This document shows positions 1 to 9,202 of a stretch of DNA of 64,000 nucleotides, in pieces. Source of the stretch: Tichowtungia aerotolerans. Its GTDB lineage: Bacteria; Verrucomicrobiota; Kiritimatiellia; Kiritimatiellales; Tichowtungiaceae. Both the position numbers and the translations under genes were made by a program. The number at the start of each line of letters is the position of its first letter. Positions within the stretch are counted from its first letter, which is position 1. A model generated the notes under the pieces. The model did no database searches. It had not been told where the DNA came from and saw only the letters and a program-made list of their open reading frames with translations. The DNA is taken from assembly GCF_009905215.1 (NCBI RefSeq), contig NZ_CP047593.1, forward strand, positions 3,104,900 to 3,168,899, in the 5' to 3' direction.

Positions 1-1209
1 CCATGGTTGTGCAGGAGTTACGGAAACCTGGATTTCCAGGAATTGCTGAACGAAATGGGGTTGGCTGATTTTCATACAACGATCGCCTATATTCCGTGGA
101 ATTATGATCAGAAATCTGCTCCTGAAGTATTGAAAATGTTCAGAGACCGGCCGGATCGTTTTTCTCTCTGCGTTCACGGCAATAATCATGACCATCGCGA
201 ATTTTACAGTTATGAGCCAAGGCCGGATGCCGAGTGGCCTGCCCGCCCGCTGGCGGATCAGGATGCGGATCTGCGTCAGGGACTGGCTCGTATTGCACGG
301 TTTGAGCAGGGCAGCGGGCTGTCGGTTGACCGGGTCATGGTTTTTCCCCATGGAATTGCACCGGACCCAACCCTCGGTCTGCTTAAGAGATACAATTATA
401 AAGCCACATCCAATGCGGGGTATGTTCCGCTGGATACTCCTCCGCCGGAAGATTCTTTGTTCTGGCTGCGTCGAGTGAGTGACCGCTTCGGCGGCGGATT
501 TGCCTCATTGGACCGCACGGAGCCGGCAAATCGAACTTCTGCCGATATTGCCATCGATCTGTTTTTGGATAACCCCGTTCTGTTCGTCGAGCATTTGCGC
601 TTCTTTTCCGGAAGCCGGGCTGCGTTCAATCCATTTGCACGGGAGGTGAATACCATTCAGCCCGATGTGCACTGGGTCGGACTCGGCTCGCTGATTGAAC
701 ATTTGTACCTGATGCGTCTGGAGGATGACGGCACATGGACGGTTCATTCGTTCTCGCCGGAGATTGTGCTCGAAAACCCTGACGGACAGTCTCGACGGTA
801 CCGCGTTTTGAAATCTGATGATGGACGTGTTCCTGTGGCACAGGTTTTGGTCGATGGGGCTGATGCTGAGTTTACCTGGAACCATGAGGGGCTGCTGGTG
901 GTAGACCTTTCTGTTCCTCCTTACCAGCAGCGGCGCATACAGATTGTTTTCGAGAACAATTTCGCAGTAGAAAATGAAGACCTTTCCAAACCGGATCGGC
1001 GGGTCAATATGCTGCGCTATTTGTCCAGCATTCGCGATCAATACCTGACGGCAGGTCCGCTGGGCGCATTGATTGATCGCTATTATTACAATTCAAATCT
1101 CTATCACTTCGGAATGAAAATTCTGTTGCCGGTCGCAGCTGTTCTGCTGCTGCTTCCGGTGCTCCTGTTTGTCTTTGTCCGTAAAAAAATGAAACGACGT
1201 CATGGTTGA
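1..1209 (+). CDS. NodB-like polysaccharide deacetylase-type membrane-anchored protein (5' truncated)
   Basis: The frame is open from the first base (CCA TGG TTG TGC), so the true start lies upstream of the window. The visible part has a deacetylase-like stretch, HGNNHDH near codon 60, followed by FPHGIAPD near codon 115, which resembles the metal-binding and later motifs of the NodB fold. The C-terminus ends in one hydrophobic helix (about codons 372-393) and a KKMKRR tail, consistent with a membrane anchor. It is the first visible gene of an exopolysaccharide operon and overlaps the next start by 8 bases. Deacetylation of a surface glycan is an inference; the family assignment rests on motif resemblance only. 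Confidence 0.6.
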   Translation, partial: PWLCRSYGNLDFQELLNEMGLADFHTTIAYIPWNYDQKSAPEVLKMFRDRPDRFSLCVHGNNHDHREFYSYEPRPDAEWPARPLADQDADLRQGLARIARFEQGSGLSVDRVMVFPHGIAPDPTLGLLKRYNYKATSNAGYVPLDTPPPEDSLFWLRRVSDRFGGGFASLDRTEPANRTSADIAIDLFLDNPVLFVEHLRFFSGSRAAFNPFAREVNTIQPDVHWVGLGSLIEHLYLMRLEDDGTWTVHSFSPEIVLENPDGQSRRYRVLKSDDGRVPVAQVLVDGADAEFTWNHEGLLVVDLSVPPYQQRRIQIVFENNFAVENEDLSKPDRRVNMLRYLSSIRDQYLTAGPLGALIDRYYYNSNLYHFGMKILLPVAAVLLLLPVLLFVFVRKKMKRRHG

Positions 1210-2089
1210 TTACTCATACATTCTGGTTTCTGCCGCGCGCAATGAAGCGGATCATATTGGATATACCATCCAGTCTGTTGCGTCACAGACTCATCGACCG
1301 GACCGCTGGCTGATTGTCAGTGACGGTTCGACCGACGCGACCGATCAGATCGTTTCCGAGGCTGCGCAATGGTATCACTTCATCGAACTGTTGCGGGTTG
1401 ATGCGGATTCCGACCGGAACTTCGGGTCGAAAGCAGCCGCGATCAACGCCGGTTACAAACAGATTGCTTCACTTCCGCACGATTTTATCGGGGTGCTCGA
1501 TGCTGATGTCTCATTTGGCCAGGACTATTATGAGCAGGTGCTCGCTCGTTTTTCTGCCGATCCGAAACTCGGTATTGCCGGCGGTGTTTTGACCGATATT
1601 GTAGACGGGAAACCGGTACGCCAGCTGACGGATCCGGAGTGGAGTGTCAGTGGTCCGGTGCAGATGTTTCGGCGGGAATGTTTTGAGCAGATTGGCGGCT
1701 ATCTGCCACTGCGCGGCGGCATTGATGCCGCGGCGGAAGTGATGGCTCGGATGCGCGGCTGGCGTGTTCGTGCGTTCCCGGAAATATCAGCTCTGCATCA
1801 TCGTCAGACCGGAAAGGAAAACCACAGTCGTCTCGGGATCTTTTTCCATCGCGGTCTGGAAGATTTCCGTCTGGGATACCATCCGCTGTTTTTTGCTGCC
1901 CGGGCATTGCTTCGGTTTCGGGAAAAACCGTTTGTGCTCGGCGGGCTGACGATGCTCGGAGGCTATCTCTGGGCCGGGCTGACCCGGTCGAAGAAGAAGG
2001 TCTCTGATGAATTCATCCGTTTTCTGCGGGAGGAACAGAAGTCCCGTTTGTTTGCCCGGTTAAAATGGAGAGGGGAGGCCGCCGGATGA
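1202..2089 (+). CDS. Family 2 glycosyltransferase (GT-A fold)
   Basis: A 295-residue GT2 enzyme that would transfer a sugar from a nucleotide-sugar donor to a growing glycan on the cytoplasmic side of the membrane. The N-terminal pattern VSAARNEADHIGYTIQS is typical of GT2. The donor-site DGSTD lies at residues 41-45, and the metal-binding DAD is at 100-102. No strong membrane segment is seen apart from moderately hydrophobic stretches near the C-terminus. The start overlaps the previous gene's stop, and the gene ends in an ATGA overlap with the next one, indicating translational coupling. Donor and acceptor sugars cannot be read from the sequence. Confidence 0.85.
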   Translation: MVDYSYILVSAARNEADHIGYTIQSVASQTHRPDRWLIVSDGSTDATDQIVSEAAQWYHFIELLRVDADSDRNFGSKAAAINAGYKQIASLPHDFIGVLDADVSFGQDYYEQVLARFSADPKLGIAGGVLTDIVDGKPVRQLTDPEWSVSGPVQMFRRECFEQIGGYLPLRGGIDAAAEVMARMRGWRVRAFPEISALHHRQTGKENHSRLGIFFHRGLEDFRLGYHPLFFAARALLRFREKPFVLGGLTMLGGYLWAGLTRSKKKVSDEFIRFLREEQKSRLFARLKWRGEAAG

Positions 2090-3762
2090 TCAGTGTTGCC
2101 GTCCATCCGAATCGTGCCCGTGCCGTGGCCGAATTTTTCGAGCTGTTTAAAACGGCCTGGCAGCCATATTTCGAGGATGAGTCCTGTACAGTTCTTCTCA
2201 CAGATGGGAGTGCTTCGCCGGATGCGTCTGCAGAGGTGTATATTCTGTTCAGCCCGGAACGCCAAGATGGAGACGTCTCTGCAGCTGAACCTCAGACGTC
2301 GCCATCTGACGGATTTCGTGTTCAGATGGCTGACAGCAGAGATCTTCCTGTTTATACCGCCTGCCGGTTTTTCCAGGGGTTGGAAAAAGCACTGCTCACC
2401 GAGGCGTCCGGGGATGTTCTGGCCTATAAGAAAACAGTAAACGGACAGCAGATCATCCGGGTGGGCTATGATTTGTTTGACGAGGTGACTTATCTGCTGA
2501 CGACGGGGCAGCCGGTGGCCAATGCCGGCGTTGCCGCACTGGATCGGCATGTTGAGTTTCTTCGTCGGTGCATTCTGGATGCGGGACTGCCGGTTTTTGA
2601 GCTGTCCCCATGTCCTCCGGGTCACCCGTACATGGTGTGTCTGACACATGATGTTGATTTTGTCGGAATCCGGTCTTACGGAATTGGCCGGACTTTTCAG
2701 GGGTTTGTAAAACGCGCTTTTGTTGATTCCTGGAAACGGGTTCGCAACGGCAGCCTGACCTGGCGAGGACTGCTGAAAAACTATGCAGCGGTTTTGTCGG
2801 TTCCTTTGGTTCATCTGGGGCTGGTGAAAGATTTCTGGATGCAGTTTGATGGATATCGCCGGATAGAGGATCCGAATCGCTCCACCTTTTTTCTGATTCC
2901 GTTTAAAAACCGATCCGGCGAGCAGGTGTCTCAACCGTATCCGAAAATGAGGGCCACCCGTTATGATGTGGAAGATGTTCGGGGCGACGTTTTATCGATG
3001 CTGGAGGATGGCTGGGAAATAGGGCTGCATGGAATTGATGCCTGGCGCGATTCAGAGTGCGGTCGATCCGAAAAAGACCGGATTGATTCTGTCCTGGGCC
3101 GGACAATCAGTGGAACCCGGATGCATTGGCTGTGCAGGAATGCGCATACGGAACAGGTGCTGGACGAAGCCGGCTTTGATTACGATTCCACCTGCGGCTA
3201 CAACGAAACGGTCGGTTTCCGTGCCGGAACATCCCGGGTGTTTCGGCCTCTGTCTGCAGATCACTTGCTGGAAGTTCCCATGCATATCCAGGATGTTGCA
3301 TTGTTTTATTCGGCGTTTCTCGGGCTGGACAATAATGCTGCATGGAAGCGATGTGAGGCGATTCTCGATGAATGCAGCAGGAGTCACGGGGTTTTGACGA
3401 TTCTATGGCATATGCGCAGCCTGGCTCCGGAACGACTCTGGGGGGATTTTTATCAGAAACTGCTGAACCGGTTTCGGGCCGATGGGGCGTGGTTCGGCAC
3501 GGCCTGCGAAATTACGGAGCGGTTCCGAAAATTCCGGGAGGTTCAGGTGAGCCAGCGTATCGCCGCCGATGGAGAACGGGTGATCTGTCTGGAGGGTAAT
3601 TCTGAGTTTCCGGTGACTGTGCGCGTGTATCAGCCTTCGGAGTTCAGCTGGAAGATGGAACCTCAGTTTACAGATATCGCCCAGTCAGAGCCGGCGGAGA
3701 TTCGAACCGGGTTTTATGTGGATGCAATGACGCGATCAGATGTTTGGACGACTGCTGTATGA
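2086..3762 (+). CDS. Polysaccharide deacetylase-family protein
   Basis: A 558-residue protein with a THDVD motif at about residues 187-191, the first NodB metal-binding motif. Later come GWEIGLHG, a conserved RMHWL segment and TILWHMRS, which fit the rest of a NodB barrel. The start at 2086 is preferred over the upstream ATG at 2065 because a GGGGAGG ribosome-binding site precedes it and it forms an ATGA overlap with the glycosyltransferase stop. About 185 residues precede the catalytic domain and a beta-rich segment of roughly 100 follows. Residues 95-101 (FFQGLEK) are encoded by a copy of the dispersed 17-bp palindrome. Confidence 0.8.
   Translation: MISVAVHPNRARAVAEFFELFKTAWQPYFEDESCTVLLTDGSASPDASAEVYILFSPERQDGDVSAAEPQTSPSDGFRVQMADSRDLPVYTACRFFQGLEKALLTEASGDVLAYKKTVNGQQIIRVGYDLFDEVTYLLTTGQPVANAGVAALDRHVEFLRRCILDAGLPVFELSPCPPGHPYMVCLTHDVDFVGIRSYGIGRTFQGFVKRAFVDSWKRVRNGSLTWRGLLKNYAAVLSVPLVHLGLVKDFWMQFDGYRRIEDPNRSTFFLIPFKNRSGEQVSQPYPKMRATRYDVEDVRGDVLSMLEDGWEIGLHGIDAWRDSECGRSEKDRIDSVLGRTISGTRMHWLCRNAHTEQVLDEAGFDYDSTCGYNETVGFRAGTSRVFRPLSADHLLEVPMHIQDVALFYSAFLGLDNNAAWKRCEAILDECSRSHGVLTILWHMRSLAPERLWGDFYQKLLNRFRADGAWFGTACEITERFRKFREVQVSQRIAADGERVICLEGNSEFPVTVRVYQPSEFSWKMEPQFTDIAQSEPAEIRTGFYVDAMTRSDVWTTAV
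2370..2386. repeat. 17-bp palindrome, copy 1 (inside deacetylase)
   Basis: TTTCCA-GGGGT-TGGAAA, both arms perfect. It is read in the FQxLE frame of the host gene. The central bases differ from the commoner AACCT/AGGTT and ATGTT/AACAT spacers, so this is the least typical of the perfect-arm copies. Confidence 0.55.
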
Positions 3763-4952
3763 ACAAAAAATCACAGAGAATCTGTATTGTTCGGCATGGA
3801 TATTATCCATCTGATCCGCGCGTGTATAAGGAAGTCCGGGCACTGGCTGATGCCGGATATGAGGTGGATGTGGTCTGCCTTCGTGAAACCCGTGAGCCGC
3901 TCAGAGAAACGATGGAGAATGTTCGGGTGTACCGGATGCCTCATTCGCACCGGCGCGGTTCTATGGGCCGCTATTTTTTTGAATATGGGCTTTCGATGCT
4001 GCTGATGAGTTTGGTTCTGTCAGTGCTGTTTCTTCGTCGCTGGTACAGTGTTGTTCAAGTGAATACCCTTCCGGATTCGCTGGTGTTTTCTACATTGCTT
4101 CCGCGCATTTTCGGTGCCCGTGTTCTACTGGATATGCATGAGCCGTCGCCGGAGCTGCTGCTGACCAAACATGCCAATCAGGCTCCTGAACACATGCTGA
4201 AGTTGCAGATTTTTATCGAAAAGGCAGCGATTCGCTATGCCAACAAGGTGATGACGGTAAACGATACAATTCGGCAGCGGTTTATTGAACGCGGGGCTTC
4301 AGCCTCCAAACTGTTTGTGGTTCGAAATGTTCCGGCAGATGATTTCGGAAAGAACGTTGCATCGGCGCCGCCTCACGATGAATTGGTGATTATGACGCAT
4401 GGAACGCTTCAGCCCCGGTATGGACAGAGTGTGATTCTTCATGCTTTGCCTCTGATTCGTAAGGAGTTTGATTCAGTTCGGCTGATTATTGCCGGTTCCG
4501 GAGAGACCCTGGATGAGCTTAAGGAACTGGCAGAAGATCTGCAGTGTGATGATATCACGGAATTTACCGGTCTGGTTTCCCGGGATGAGATTGCCTCGCT
4601 GATTTCTCAGGCGGATATCGGCATCGTTCCATTGCTTCCGGGACCGTTTGCTGAACTTTGCCAGCCCAATAAGCTGTTCGAATATATTGCGTTGAAAACG
4701 GCGGTTATAGCTTCTCGGCTGCCGGCGATTGAAGAGAGTTTTGACAACCAGTGTATTCATTTTTTTGATGCAGGCGATGCGGCCGGCCTGGCTCAGGCTG
4801 TTATTGAACTGGGGAGGAATCCATCGCTGAGACAATCTTTGTCGGAACGGGCGTATGCCGTTTATCAGGATTTGCGCTGGAGTAAAGCCAACCGGGATTA
4901 TGTCGAGATTGTCAAGTCAATGACCGGAAAGAGGAAAAATGCCGAGTTTTAA
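3759..4952 (+). CDS. Family 4 glycosyltransferase (GT-B fold)
   Basis: About 397 residues with the usual two-domain GT4 layout. The N-terminal domain begins with ICIVRHGYYPSDPRVYKE, a common opening of GT4 exopolysaccharide enzymes. The C-terminal donor-binding domain contains IIAGSGETLDEL and an E-x7-E-like segment around LFEYIALKTAVIASRLPAIEE. The start at 3759 gives an ATGA overlap with the upstream stop and is preferred to the ATG at 3744. A hydrophobic stretch around residues 75-92 may tether the enzyme to the membrane. The 3' end overlaps the polymerase gene by 14 bases. Confidence 0.85.
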   Translation: MNKKSQRICIVRHGYYPSDPRVYKEVRALADAGYEVDVVCLRETREPLRETMENVRVYRMPHSHRRGSMGRYFFEYGLSMLLMSLVLSVLFLRRWYSVVQVNTLPDSLVFSTLLPRIFGARVLLDMHEPSPELLLTKHANQAPEHMLKLQIFIEKAAIRYANKVMTVNDTIRQRFIERGASASKLFVVRNVPADDFGKNVASAPPHDELVIMTHGTLQPRYGQSVILHALPLIRKEFDSVRLIIAGSGETLDELKELAEDLQCDDITEFTGLVSRDEIASLISQADIGIVPLLPGPFAELCQPNKLFEYIALKTAVIASRLPAIEESFDNQCIHFFDAGDAAGLAQAVIELGRNPSLRQSLSERAYAVYQDLRWSKANRDYVEIVKSMTGKRKNAEF

Positions 4953-6429
4953 AACAGTCATGCTGAAGAACGCTTCTTTCGCCGGTATGATCGACGAGGT
5001 CCCGTCCTTTATTTTTCCGGTTGCCGCCGGGATTGCTGTCGGTCTGTTTGCGGTTTCGGTGCCGCTGATGGTTTCTGCAATTATGTTTGCGGGGATGGTG
5101 GCACTGCTGGTGACGGTGGCTCGTCCGGACTGGGCGCTGTGCCTTTATTTCTGTGGTGTGGCGTTTATGACGGATGATACACCAAAGCCGGGGGCCGATT
5201 ATTTTATAATTCCGGACGCAGATATCATTGAGGGACTGCCGTCTGCGCTGGTTACGTTCTTCCTGCTGATGTTCTGCGTCACAACTGCACGCCTTATGAT
5301 TCTGGAGCAGCGGCGCCCGCCGGTTTCGCTGATTCCTCTTGCTGTGTTCGGTTTCTTTTTGGTGGTTGCATTGCTGACCGGGTTCTATCGCGGAGGCGAT
5401 CCGGAACTCTACCGGGTTGATTTTACCGGAATGCTTTTTCCGGTTCTGGGTTTTTATCTGTGCCAGACTCTCCTGAACAGCCGGGAACGGATCATGCGAA
5501 TGCTGTATCTGCTGCTGGGAGTTGCCGCCGTAAAAGCATTGATTCTTACGGCTTATTATCTGGCCGGCCGTGGATGGATTTATCAGCTGGACAGCAACGC
5601 CGCTTATCGGATTACCACGATGGACTCCGCCGATCTTCTGCTGTTTATTACGTTGTTGCTGATGGTTGCGCACCTGATCGTTCGTGGAGATATCAAAGGA
5701 TTTCAGGCGATTGCTGCCGGGGCGGCCTGCCTGCCTCTTTTGTATATCGTTGTGTTTTCCTATCGCCGCGCGCAGTGGGTTGGACTGGTGTTTTCCGCAG
5801 GGCTTCTGTTTTTGGGTGCGTCCCGGAAAACCCGCAACAAGATGGCAATGCTGATTCTCGCCGTACTGCTGCTCGGCATCGCGGGTGCGGTGACTGCGGG
5901 GCTGGATGCGGATAAGGCGGCCCGTATCGGATCGCGCATCGGGTCTATATTTGATACGAAGCAGTCCTCGAATGTTTATCATGTGCTGGAGTCCCGGCAG
6001 GTTTTAATTGATTTATCCGGTTCGCCTGTGCTCGGTTTGGGACTCGGGAGTAAGCATTCGCCGTTGGGGCTGTATGAAGTCGATGAGGTTCCTGCGAATG
6101 TGGTGCATAATGCATTTTTGTATATCTGGATGAAGATTGGACTGCCGGGGCTTCTGTTTTTCTTTTGGGCGGCGGCAGTTTTCGGGCGGCGCATTCTGCG
6201 GTTCAGAAAAATGTATATTGAGAGCGATCAGTGGGGGCTGGTTCTTCCGGTGGCTGCCTCCACGGGGCTGTGGCTAGCAACATTTCTCACCGGACCGGTT
6301 CCGTGGTATCTCCACCAAACCGGATTAATCGCGCTGTTTGCATCCATCGCTGTAACGTTGATGCGGCAGGCCGAAGACGTATCGATTCAGACAGGGGGGG
6401 ATTCTGATGAAAGTTCTGATTGCGAATGA
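4939..6429 (+). CDS. O-antigen ligase/Wzy-type polymerase, multipass membrane protein
   Basis: A 496-residue hydrophobic protein with roughly ten to twelve predicted membrane helices. The large loop followed by VVHNAFLYIWMKIGLPGLLF matches the HN...G signature of the Wzy_C/O-antigen ligase family. These proteins join lipid-linked repeat units, or ligate the finished chain, on the periplasmic side. A GGAAAGAGG ribosome-binding site precedes the ATG. Beside a Wzx-type flippase and a Wzz-type kinase further downstream, polymerase is the likelier role than lipopolysaccharide ligase, but the family does not settle this. The gene overlaps its neighbours by 14 and 23 bases. Confidence 0.8.
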   Translation: MPSFKTVMLKNASFAGMIDEVPSFIFPVAAGIAVGLFAVSVPLMVSAIMFAGMVALLVTVARPDWALCLYFCGVAFMTDDTPKPGADYFIIPDADIIEGLPSALVTFFLLMFCVTTARLMILEQRRPPVSLIPLAVFGFFLVVALLTGFYRGGDPELYRVDFTGMLFPVLGFYLCQTLLNSRERIMRMLYLLLGVAAVKALILTAYYLAGRGWIYQLDSNAAYRITTMDSADLLLFITLLLMVAHLIVRGDIKGFQAIAAGAACLPLLYIVVFSYRRAQWVGLVFSAGLLFLGASRKTRNKMAMLILAVLLLGIAGAVTAGLDADKAARIGSRIGSIFDTKQSSNVYHVLESRQVLIDLSGSPVLGLGLGSKHSPLGLYEVDEVPANVVHNAFLYIWMKIGLPGLLFFFWAAAVFGRRILRFRKMYIESDQWGLVLPVAASTGLWLATFLTGPVPWYLHQTGLIALFASIAVTLMRQAEDVSIQTGGDSDESSDCE

Positions 6430-7663
6430 TTGTCCGCTGGGACTGAGCGGATCCGGGGGGGTGGAAACACACATCCGGCAGCTGAAAGAAGCCCTGAAAG
6501 CGCGCGGGATTTCCGTGGCCCTTCTGGTTGCGCAGCGTCGGGGACTCCCGGAGCAGATCGAAGAGGATCTTTTTGCCATTCCAAACCTGAATGCTCCGCC
6601 GCTGCGAAAGCATGTGCTGAGCAACTATCGGCAGCAGCGGGCGGCTTTGGCGCGGGCGAAAGAATTGATCCAGCAGTACGATCCGGACGTCATAAATATT
6701 CATAATTTTGTTAACCCGGGAGTTCTGCATATGCTGCGCAAGTGCGGTCCGGTTGTGAAATCGCTTCATGACTGCCGGCCCTTTTGCATCAAACCGCCTC
6801 CGGTCGGCTGTTCACGGCTGATTGGCGATACCAAGGCGTTTTGTGATATGAAATTCGGGTTGAAGTGCTGGACACACTGCTATGCTCATGCCGGACACAC
6901 TCCCATTGAACGGATTGAAGCGTGGTCCTATTTCCCATCCAACCTGATGGCGCGGAATGAAACCATACACTGCGATCATATTGTAACATATGGAAGTTAT
7001 CTGAAAGAACTCGCTGGCCGGTTGTTTCCTGATCCGGATCGGCTGCATGTTGTCTATCATTTTACCGATGCGGAACGGGAGTCGGCCGGGTTTGAAATCC
7101 GTCCGCAGAAAGAGCCGGTATTTCTGTTCGCCGGACGGCTTTCTGCAGAAAAAGCACCGCAGCATATTTTTGATGCGTTGGATCGCATTCCAGAAGTTTC
7201 CTGCCGGGTCATTATTGCCGGGGATGGCGCGCTCCGTGATAATGTGGAAGCCCGTGCCCGCAATGCGTCTCCGAACCATAAAATTGAAATCAAAGGGTAC
7301 GTCGGCCAGCAGGAGTTGTATGACCTCTATCGGCAGGCTTCGGTTCTGCTGTTTACTTCGATCGGCTCTGAAGGGTGTCCGCTGGTGGGACTCGAAGCGA
7401 TGTATTTCGGGAACACAGCGATTGGCTATGATACCGGCGGTGCAGGAGAGTGGCTGGTGGACGGACAGACGGGCGTGTGCGTGGAGATCGGTGATGTGGA
7501 CGGTCTGGCGCGCGCAATGGCCCGAATGATCCGGTATCCCGATGAGCGGTTGCGGCTGAGACGCCAGGCCCGGGAATATGTTCAGCAGAAATTCAGGCGG
7601 GAACAGCACATTGATCATCTGATCGACGTTTACGAACAGACGGTTCGGGATCGAGCTGGGTAA
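6407..7663 (+). CDS. Family 4 glycosyltransferase
   Basis: A 418-residue GT-B enzyme. The acceptor-domain opening GLSGSGGVETHIRQL is the glycine-rich loop of GT4 proteins. The donor domain shows VFLFAGRLSAEKAPQ and the catalytic SIGSEGCPLVGLEAMYFG stretch. A cysteine-rich stretch (CRPFCIKPPPVGCSRL and nearby cysteines, residues about 125-165) is not typical of every GT4 and may bind a metal or be structural. An AGGGGGG-type site precedes the ATG, and the start lies inside the polymerase gene. It sits 3 bases from the flippase. Confidence 0.85.
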   Translation: MKVLIANDCPLGLSGSGGVETHIRQLKEALKARGISVALLVAQRRGLPEQIEEDLFAIPNLNAPPLRKHVLSNYRQQRAALARAKELIQQYDPDVINIHNFVNPGVLHMLRKCGPVVKSLHDCRPFCIKPPPVGCSRLIGDTKAFCDMKFGLKCWTHCYAHAGHTPIERIEAWSYFPSNLMARNETIHCDHIVTYGSYLKELAGRLFPDPDRLHVVYHFTDAERESAGFEIRPQKEPVFLFAGRLSAEKAPQHIFDALDRIPEVSCRVIIAGDGALRDNVEARARNASPNHKIEIKGYVGQQELYDLYRQASVLLFTSIGSEGCPLVGLEAMYFGNTAIGYDTGGAGEWLVDGQTGVCVEIGDVDGLARAMARMIRYPDERLRLRRQAREYVQQKFRREQHIDHLIDVYEQTVRDRAG

Positions 7664-7666
7664 TTT

Positions 7667-9202
7667 ATGAAAATTGGCGAACGTACAGTTAATAATGCAT
7701 TGTTCAATACTGTCAGCGGGGTGATTCCGCTGATTCTGAGCTTTGTATTCTGGCCCTATATTGTGGATAAGCTTGGAGATGCCTCCTACGGAATCTTTGC
7801 GCTGGTTACAACGGTAATCGGCTATTTTTCCCTGCTTGATTTGGGGCTGGGCAATGCTGTTGTGAAATATGTGGCGCAGTATGCCGGACGTGATCATGAT
7901 CATACGGAGTCGATTATCGGCACTGCGATGACGGTCTTCCTGATAGCCGGGATGCTCGGGGTTCTGCTGATTCTGTCCATTGCCCGGATGTTGGCAACAA
8001 AATGGCTGAAAGTTCCGCAGGAACTGATCGATATTGCATTTTATTCATTCTGTGCCGCTTCGCTCGGTTTTTTCATGACCATTCTGCTGACGCTTTTTAC
8101 AGCGATCATCAACGGCCTCAGCCGCTATGACATCAGCGGCAGTGCAATGGCTGTGATGGGGGTGACAACCACCATCGGATCGGTGCTGCTTCTGCGGGCC
8201 GGTTTTGGACTGCTTCATCTGGTTTGGCTGAATATCCTGATTCCTTTCATCGTTGTGCTGTTTTATGTGCTGATGGTGCGCCGCCTGATGCCAGGCATCA
8301 GCCTCCGCCTGAGGTTGAGAATATCTACATTGAAAGAAATCCTGCACTTCGGAATGTTTGCGATGCTCAGCCGGCTGACAGATGTGATTTCCAATCAGGT
8401 TAACCTGCTGGTAATCGGGGCAATCCTTGGCGTGGCGTCTGTTACGTATTACGTGATTCCGTTCACCATTCTCAGTCGTCTGACCAATCTGCTGTGTCGA
8501 ATCGGTATGGTGATCTTTCCGGCGATCAGTGAACTTCAGGGACAGCAGCGCCACGACACCATTCGTGAGCTGTATCTCACGACATCCCGCATTATTTTTT
8601 CATTCGCCACGGCCTTTATGCTCCCTTTGCTGATATTCGGCGTTCATTTCCTCCGACTGTGGATGGATCCCGAGTTCGCGCAGCGTGGCGGCCCGGTCCT
8701 CCAGATCATTACCGTCGGTGTCTTTTTGAGTCTGTGCACCAATGTGCCGACCTTTGTGGTCAATGGATTGGGCCATCCTAAAATCAGCGGGCTGGCCGCC
8801 GTCTCAACGGCACTGCTGTTTTTTATACTGATGCTTCCGGGAGCCTTCTGGGGTGGGATTATTGGTGTGGCTGCTGCACAGCTGATCAGTGCCGCGGTCA
8901 TTGCTCCGCTCTTTATCCGCTATGTTAACTGCCGGGTGCTGCACCTGCCGCTGCGAATGCTGCTGGGCGAGGCGTACGCCCGGCCATTGCTCGCTGCTGC
9001 GGTTGCTGCCGTTCCAATGCTGCTGGTTCCCCAGGGCCGGATTGAAAGCCTGCTGGTTTTACTGGCCGTGATGGGAGCGGGAATGTGTTTCTATTTTTTC
9101 GTGGCATTGCTGCTGGGGGTCTATCAGGAGCGTGAACGCAGAGTGCTGATGGAATATATCCAACGTAAATGGAACAGTCTGAGAAGGAAATCTGTATTGT
9201 GA
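7667..9202 (+). CDS. Wzx-type oligosaccharide flippase (MOP superfamily)
   Basis: A 511-residue multipass protein with about fourteen hydrophobic helices, the usual size and layout of polysaccharide flippases. The N-terminal SGVIPLILSFVFWPYIV followed by DLGLGNAVVKYVAQ matches the family consensus. It would move lipid-linked repeat units from the cytoplasmic to the periplasmic leaflet, supplying the polymerase at 4939-6429. It begins 3 bases after the preceding glycosyltransferase and ends in a GTGA overlap with the next gene. Confidence 0.88.
   Translation: MKIGERTVNNALFNTVSGVIPLILSFVFWPYIVDKLGDASYGIFALVTTVIGYFSLLDLGLGNAVVKYVAQYAGRDHDHTESIIGTAMTVFLIAGMLGVLLILSIARMLATKWLKVPQELIDIAFYSFCAASLGFFMTILLTLFTAIINGLSRYDISGSAMAVMGVTTTIGSVLLLRAGFGLLHLVWLNILIPFIVVLFYVLMVRRLMPGISLRLRLRISTLKEILHFGMFAMLSRLTDVISNQVNLLVIGAILGVASVTYYVIPFTILSRLTNLLCRIGMVIFPAISELQGQQRHDTIRELYLTTSRIIFSFATAFMLPLLIFGVHFLRLWMDPEFAQRGGPVLQIITVGVFLSLCTNVPTFVVNGLGHPKISGLAAVSTALLFFILMLPGAFWGGIIGVAAAQLISAAVIAPLFIRYVNCRVLHLPLRMLLGEAYARPLLAAAVAAVPMLLVPQGRIESLLVLLAVMGAGMCFYFFVALLLGVYQERERRVLMEYIQRKWNSLRRKSVL

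Noticed and set aside
4912-5982. 356-codon minus-strand open frame opposite the polymerase gene
   Set aside because: Gln/Arg/Asn-rich composition typical of the complement of hydrophobic codons.
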